Part shown: piece by piece, positions 59,343 to 64,000 of the stretch
Numbering within the stretch: the first letter of the stretch is position 1
Layout: each line of letters opens with the position of its first letter
Program-made: the position numbers and the translations under genes
Notes under the pieces: model-generated
What the model saw: only the letters and a program-made list of their open reading frames with translations
Database searches by the model: none
What the model was told of the DNA's origin: nothing
Source: JANTGF01 sp963750735
Lineage (GTDB): Bacteria > Bacteroidota > Bacteroidia > Bacteroidales > VadinHA17
Assembly (NCBI GenBank): GCA_963750735.1
Contig: CAVVRY010000007.1
Span: 434,001-498,000 of the forward strand
Reading direction: 5' to 3'
Length of the DNA stretch: 64,000 nucleotides

Positions 59343-60203
59343 TTACCCCAAATACGATTTAAGCAATTTGCTTCGCGATGTGTGTCGCAATCTTCTGATT
59401 GCTTTTTCCTTGATCTGACGAACACGTTCCCTGGTTAATCCGAATTTCTCGCCGATTTCCTCTAAGGTCATTTCCTGAATTCCTATACCAAAGAAAAGTC
59501 TAATTATATCCCTCTCTCTTTCAGTAAGAGTAGCAAGGGCCCTTTCAATTTCTTTGATAAGAGATTCATTCAGCAGAGTGGTATCAGCATTCGGAGAATC
59601 ATTATTGGGAAGAACATCAAGTAAACTGTTGTCTTCACCATCAACAAATGGCGCATCAACAGATACATGCCGACCTGATACTCGAAGGGTATCAGATACT
59701 TTCTCCCTTGGAAGATCAAGCGCTTCCGCTACTTCCTCAGGAGAAGGTGTTCTCTCATATTCCTGCTCAAACCGTGAAAAAGCCTTGTTGATCTTATTTA
59801 ACGATCCAACCTGGTTTAACGGTAAGCGTACAATACGAGACTGTTCTGCAAGTGCCTGCAAGATTGATTGACGAATCCACCAAACGGCATAAGAAATAAA
59901 CTTAAAGCCCCTGGTCTCATCAAACTTTTCAGCTGCCTTAATAAGCCCGAGATTGCCTTCATTAATTAAATCTGGCAATGTAAGTCCCTGGTTTTGATAC
60001 TGTTTTGCAACAGAAACCACGAACCTAAGGTTAGCACGAGTCAATTTTTCAAGAGCATCGTGATCTCCTTTTTTAATTCTCTGAGCCAAGTCAACTTCTT
60101 CCTCTACAGTAATCAAATCTTCCCTTCCAATCTCTTGCAAGTACTTATCAAGCGAAGCACTTTCCCTGTTCGTAATTGATTTTGTGATCTTTAACTGCCT
60201 CAT
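59343..60203 (-). CDS. rpoD: Primary sigma factor RpoD (short Bacteroidota type)
   Basis: 286 residues, with regions 1.2 to 4 but no long region 1.1, as is normal for the Bacteroidota primary sigma factor. Core-binding region NLRFVVSVAKQYQNQGLTLP, -10 recognition FKFISYAVWWIRQSILQALA, and the C-terminal helix-turn-helix TLEEIGEKFGLTRERVRQIKEKA. It recognises the TTTG/TAnnTTTG promoters that appear elsewhere in this window. Confidence 0.96.
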   Translation of the reverse strand: MRQLKITKSITNRESASLDKYLQEIGREDLITVEEEVDLAQRIKKGDHDALEKLTRANLRFVVSVAKQYQNQGLTLPDLINEGNLGLIKAAEKFDETRGFKFISYAVWWIRQSILQALAEQSRIVRLPLNQVGSLNKINKAFSRFEQEYERTPSPEEVAEALDLPREKVSDTLRVSGRHVSVDAPFVDGEDNSLLDVLPNNDSPNADTTLLNESLIKEIERALATLTERERDIIRLFFGIGIQEMTLEEIGEKFGLTRERVRQIKEKAIRRLRHTSRSKLLKSYLG

Positions 60204-60224
60204 TATATCTCCTCAACTTTTTTA

Positions 60225-60232
60225 CAAAGGTA
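60225..60232 (-). promoter_or_regulatory. rpoD promoter -7 box TACCTTTG
   Basis: On the minus strand TACCTTTG is an exact fit to TAnnTTTG, 22 bases from the rpoD ATG, predicting a short leader. A weak TTGC is found near the expected -33 position. Confidence 0.6.
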
Positions 60233-60282
60233 CACTTTTTACTAATGCAATTCAATAACATTGCACATTTTGTAGGATTTTA

Positions 60283-61715
60283 CTAGCGAATACGCAAGCT
60301 GAATTCCATTCCATCAGGTCTTACACCCTGGATGGAATTAATTTGTTCACCTGTATCAGAAATCCTATTTATATCTGAAACAGAACGAATTAGAGTATTA
60401 TTTATACGGACAATTATATAATCCTTTTTAAATCCTAGATCTGACAGTTTCCCATCCTTTATCTCAGAGATTTTTATACCATTTTCTATCTTCAATTCTT
60501 CCTTTTCATCATCAGTAATTTCAACAAACATGGCTCCGAGAACATAATCACTGGCTTTAACTATATCAGTTCCACCCTCCAAATTACGCAAAACAACATC
60601 ATATTGTTTGGTTTTTTTATTTCTTTTTACGAGAACAGTAACTTCATCACCAGGACGATATTTGCTGAATTGCTCCTGTAACTCTGAAACTGCATTGACT
60701 TCCTGGCCATTTACATCTAATACTACATCACCTTTTTCTATTCCGGCTCTTTCAGCTGCTCCACCTTCACTGATATCCGCAATATAAACTCCTTCAATTT
60801 TACCCAAGTCCCTTCTTCTTCCATCAATTCTGAGGTTACGTCTCGAATGGTTACACCAAGTATAGCTCTTTGAACCCTTCCATATTCTTTTAAATCCCCT
60901 ACAATTTTTTTGACAATATCCACAGGTATGGCAAATGAATTTCCAGAATACTCCCCTGTGGTTGAAACAATTGCGGCTGTTATACCTATGAGTCTCCCAT
61001 CTGTATCCACTAGTGCTCCTCCACTATTTCCTCTGTTTAAGGCTGCATCGGTTTGAATGAAGGACTCTATTCTATATCTTGAACCACCTAAAATTCCAAT
61101 ATTCCTGCCTTTTGCACTTACAATTCCAGCCGTAACGGTTGAGGTAAGATTAAAGGGGTTTCCTACTGCCAGAACCCATTGTCCCAACTTAACATCTTCT
61201 GAACTTCCCAGATGAATGATTGGCAAATTTTTGGCCTTAACCTTTAACAATGCAAGATCCGTATTCGGATCAGCTCCAATCAATTCTGCTTCAAAAGTCC
61301 TTTTATCATCCAGAACTACCTCAATTTTTTCGGCACTCTGAATAACATGATTGTTCGTTACAATGTACCCATCGTCGGAGATAATTACACCTGAGCCAAA
61401 ACCAACAAGAGGTCTGGATTGACGGGGCCTGTCTCCATAGAAAAATTCATAAAAAGGATTAACATTCGATTCTCCCTGTGACATTGTCTTAACGTGAACA
61501 ACACCTTTTACTGTTTGTTCTGCCGTGGCCGTAAAATCGAAAGGAACATTGCTCTTTGCTATTGGATTTCCATATGTAGCAAAATGTGAATCCGATAAAA
61601 TTTCCGGTTGAACTACAATTTGATCCTTTTTAATAAATATCATATAGCCTGCGAGGGCAAATGCTGCTCCCATTAGAGCAGTGATAAAATATACAATAAA
61701 ATTTTTAACTTTCAT
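60283..61715 (-). CDS. HtrA/DegQ-type serine protease with two PDZ domains, one frameshift near 60811
   Basis: About 477 residues when one missing base in the run at 60810-60812 is restored: the frame ends LMEEEG and continues DLGKIEGVYIADISEGGAAE. N-terminal membrane anchor (residues 6-28), then trypsin-like protease domain with the triad in TNNHVIQ (His), NTDLALLKV (Asp) and RGNSGGALVD (Ser), then PDZ1 (about 265-370, DVVLDVNGQEVNAV) and PDZ2. It degrades or refolds damaged envelope proteins in the periplasm. As it is a core stress gene, the break is likelier to be a sequence error than a real loss. Confidence 0.92.
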
Positions 61716-61839
61716 CTTTCAAAATTTCAAAAATTAATACTAAGTTATTTAGAAACATTCTAATATCAAATATTGTGCCCCAATTATTTATGAAATTTAG
61801 AAGTAAATATACTAACGCCTTAGAATTGGGGATGTTGTG

Positions 61840-61847
61840 TATCTTTG
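61840..61847 (+). promoter_or_regulatory. dapF promoter -7 box TATCTTTG
   Basis: TATCTTTG matches the Bacteroidota consensus TAnnTTTG and lies 32 bases upstream of the dapF ATG. Confidence 0.5.
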
Positions 61848-61879
61848 TCAAATTAACATATTTTAACTAAACTGCCAAA

Positions 61880-62659
61880 ATGTACATTGATTTCAATAAA
61901 TATCAGGCAACAGGAAATGATTTTGTCATGATTGACAATAGGATTGAGAACACGATTTTTAATGATGAAAAGCTCATTCAGAAGTTATGTGATCGCAAAT
62001 TTGGTGTTGGTGCAGACGGATTAATATTAATTTCAGTAGATCCTGAAACAGATTTTAGGATGAGGTATTTCAATTCTGATGGAAAAGAAGCAAGTATGTG
62101 TGGAAATGGGGGAAGGAGTGCAGTGGCATTTGCAAAAAAATTAAAATTAACATCCTCTGATGAGGTACGATTCAAAGCAGTTGATGGATTGCATGAGGCA
62201 ATTATACTGAAAGAAACTATCAGATTAAAGATGATTGACGTGGTTGATTATAAAAAGATAGGGGAAAATTATTTTATTCAAACAGGCTCCCCACACCATG
62301 TTGGATTTTATTCTGACCTTCAGGAAATTGATGTATTAAAAGAGGGCAGGAATATCAGATATAGCGAAAAATATAAACCTGAAGGGGCTAATATAAATTT
62401 TGTTGAATATATGGACGGCTTGATACATATAAGAACATATGAGCGAGGTGTGGAGAATGAAACACTATCTTGCGGTACCGGAAGTGTTGCAGCTGCTGTA
62501 GCTACTTATTTAGAATATGACAGTACTGAACAATGCTTTAATTTACAGGCTCCTGGCGGTAAATTAAAAGTTTCTTTTGAGAAGTCTAAAGGAATATTTG
62601 AAAATGTATGGTTGGAAGGTCCAGCAACATTTGTTTTTTCTGGTAAATTCGAAGTTTAA
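61880..62659 (+). CDS. dapF: Diaminopimelate epimerase
   Basis: 259 residues. The two active-site cysteines are in SMCGNGGRSA and LSCGTGSVAAA, and the opening FNKYQATGNDFVMIDNR is characteristic. It converts LL- to meso-diaminopimelate for lysine and peptidoglycan synthesis, in the cytoplasm. The stop is 28 bases before the next gene, which is probably in the same transcript. Confidence 0.96.
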   Translation: MYIDFNKYQATGNDFVMIDNRIENTIFNDEKLIQKLCDRKFGVGADGLILISVDPETDFRMRYFNSDGKEASMCGNGGRSAVAFAKKLKLTSSDEVRFKAVDGLHEAIILKETIRLKMIDVVDYKKIGENYFIQTGSPHHVGFYSDLQEIDVLKEGRNIRYSEKYKPEGANINFVEYMDGLIHIRTYERGVENETLSCGTGSVAAAVATYLEYDSTEQCFNLQAPGGKLKVSFEKSKGIFENVWLEGPATFVFSGKFEV

Positions 62660-62687
62660 AATAAATTATCTACTTAAAATTGGAAAA

Positions 62688-63770
62688 ATGAGACTACGAC
62701 AATTCATCTTACTTTGCGCAATACTAACAATAGGATTAAATCTGAATGCCCAGGAGTCTGAACCTGATTTTAAAGACCTTTTTGAATCCATGAATCAAAG
62801 ATTTGAATCTTTAAACCACAGATTAAATGAAATTGAGAAAGCTATTGATGATGTTTATTGGTACAACAAGGTTGGTGATTTAGCTTATATTGATAAGGTA
62901 TATATGACCGGGCCTCCGCTTCGCAAAGAGAAAAATCCAACCGCCCAGGGAGCTGGTAATCCTGTAAAATTCTGGTCATATATATTTATTCCTAAAAATA
63001 TTGATCCTTCCAAAAAATATCCTCTGGTTGTATTTCCACATGGAGGAGTACACAGTAATTTTGGCACATATTATACCCATATTATTCGGGAGCTAATGGC
63101 TCAGCAATATATTGTAGTGGCTGCTGAATACAGAGGCAGTACCGGATACGGGGGAGCTCATTACAGGAAAATTGATTATGGCGGACTGGAAGTGGAAGAT
63201 GTGGATGCCAGCAGGGCTTTCATGGTTGAAAACTACGACATAGTTGATAAGAACAGGGTAGGCCTGATAGGATGGAGCCACGGTGGTTTGATAACTTTGT
63301 TTAACCTATATGATCATCCTGATAAATATAAGGTTGGATATGCAGGTGTTCCTGTAAGTGATCTGATCGCCAGGATGGGATACAAAACCCAGAGCTACCG
63401 TGATTTATATTCTGCTGATTACCACATTGGGAAAACGGCATATGCCGATGTTGAGGAATACAGAAAAAGATCGCCAGCCTGGCATACCTCTAAACTTCAA
63501 ACTCCATTGCTAATTCATACAAATACAAATGATGCCGATGTAAATGTGCTGGAAGTGGAGCATTTGATTAAAAGTCTGAAAGCGGATGGCAAAAAGTTTG
63601 AGTACAAGATTTATGAAGAAATCCCGGGAGGTCATTCCTTTAACAGGATGGATACCAAAATTGCCAGAGAAATTAGAATGGAGATTTATGAATTTATAGG
63701 TAGGTACCTGGATCCTCCTACAAAGTTTAAATCAGTAAAAGACCTGGAAAAAGCCGCTTACGGATTCTAA
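62688..63770 (+). CDS. S9 (prolyl oligopeptidase)-family exported peptidase or esterase
   Basis: I start at ATG 62688 (360 residues) because it gives a Sec signal peptide (LTIGLNLNAQ); the frame is open further upstream into dapF. A short coiled-coil-like segment (FESMNQRFESLNHRLNEIEK) precedes the alpha/beta hydrolase domain: FPHGGVH oxyanion loop, nucleophile in GWSHGG, acid in NTNDADVN, histidine in IPGGHSF. It lacks the beta-propeller of full prolyl oligopeptidases, so it may be an acylpeptidase- or esterase-type enzyme in the periplasm. Confidence 0.85.
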   Translation: MRLRQFILLCAILTIGLNLNAQESEPDFKDLFESMNQRFESLNHRLNEIEKAIDDVYWYNKVGDLAYIDKVYMTGPPLRKEKNPTAQGAGNPVKFWSYIFIPKNIDPSKKYPLVVFPHGGVHSNFGTYYTHIIRELMAQQYIVVAAEYRGSTGYGGAHYRKIDYGGLEVEDVDASRAFMVENYDIVDKNRVGLIGWSHGGLITLFNLYDHPDKYKVGYAGVPVSDLIARMGYKTQSYRDLYSADYHIGKTAYADVEEYRKRSPAWHTSKLQTPLLIHTNTNDADVNVLEVEHLIKSLKADGKKFEYKIYEEIPGGHSFNRMDTKIAREIRMEIYEFIGRYLDPPTKFKSVKDLEKAAYGF

Positions 63771-63904
63771 TGAATTGATATTCAATAGCTATTCTATTGA
63801 TCTTAAATTGAAACTCATTTGCAGTTTCATTGTAGATCAACGGTTACATGGTTGCGATTCACTAAAAGTTATATGGTACCTCAAAGTATATTCGTTATGG
63901 ATAA

Positions 63905-64000
63905 TTAAAGATCGTACAAATCAATCAGATAAATCAGGGAGGCTATAGCTGCACTGCCCAGTTGCATTTCTCTTTCGTTTACATTTTCAAAAACGTCATT
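63905..64000 (-). CDS. C-terminal fragment of an unidentified protein at the window edge
   Basis: A minus-strand frame enters from the right edge and stops at 63905, giving 31 residues (VFENVNEREMQLGSAAIASL and a hydrophobic end). The composition looks like a real C-terminus, reminiscent of metallopeptidase tails, but this is too short to assign. Confidence 0.45.
   Translation of the reverse strand, partial: NDVFENVNEREMQLGSAAIASLIYLIDLYDL

Noticed and set aside
1..64000. CRISPR arrays, tRNA/rRNA genes, IS elements, prophage
   Set aside because: I looked for regularly spaced repeats, tRNA-like stems, transposase motifs and phage structural proteins, and found none; the only repeats are short spacer motifs.

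Overview
The window is chromosomal DNA from a member of the phylum Bacteroidota, most likely class Bacteroidia (a Marinilabiliales-like or Bacteroidales-like relative). The basis is low G+C, a SusC/SusD pair, many lipoproteins with Cys lipoboxes, the short 286-residue primary sigma factor with a TAnnTTTG-type promoter in front of it, and the DUF6452-DUF6048 gene pair typical of this class. The exact genus cannot be read from the sequence. I saw no rRNA, tRNA, CRISPR array or transposase.

Region 1 (1-37.7 kb) is a large catabolic accessory region for a complex glycoconjugate. A plus-strand run (1-13.9 kb) encodes a GH2 enzyme (cut by the window edge), a GH78 rhamnosidase with a C-terminal PA14 domain, a DUF1080 lipoprotein, a DUF6807 (PmoA-like) protein, a large parallel beta-helix protein, a DapA-family aldolase, a DUF5009 membrane protein and a TIM-barrel-like lipoprotein of unknown function. 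A facing minus-strand unit (25.3-13.9 kb) starts with a PKD-domain surface lipoprotein, then SusC and SusD, then, after a strong hairpin terminator, three different secreted metallophosphoesterases. Divergent from it, a plus-strand run (25.7-37.7 kb) encodes two neutral-ceramidase-like hydrolases, a PhoPQ-related protein, two alpha/beta hydrolases, a PHP-type metallohydrolase, GH31, a ChbG/YdjC deacetylase, a second DUF1080 protein and a GH18 enzyme. The 394-bp divergent spacer between the two units carries four copies of GGTTAAT, two of them as an 8-bp inverted repeat, and is a candidate operator region. Together these genes suggest uptake and stripping of a phosphorylated, acylated glycan or glycolipid; that is inference.

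Region 2 (37.8-48.4 kb) is a mixed set: a DUF4251 protein, an MBL-fold hydrolase, acetyl-CoA synthetase, a low-molecular-weight phosphatase-like protein with a signal peptide, DUF6452 and DUF6048 proteins, an outer-membrane beta-barrel protein, and a very large ABCG-like ABC transporter.

Region 3 (48.6-57.0 kb) is an acyl-CoA operon on the minus strand: enoyl-CoA hydratase, 3-hydroxyacyl-CoA dehydrogenase, acyl-CoA dehydrogenase, a fused isobutyryl-CoA mutase (IcmF) and a butyrate-kinase homologue whose ATP-binding motifs are all altered. A hotdog thioesterase converges on it. Region 4 (57.2-64 kb) holds core genes: uvrB, rpoD, an htrA/degQ-type protease gene, dapF and an S9-type peptidase.

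Eight genes in this sequence are interrupted by at least eleven one-base frameshifts (GH78, DUF6807, beta-helix protein twice, TIM-barrel lipoprotein, SusC three times, second DUF1080, IcmF, HtrA). Reading frames on both sides are well preserved and several breaks fall in homopolymers, so I think most are sequence errors; I give the full span of each gene and state where the frame changes.
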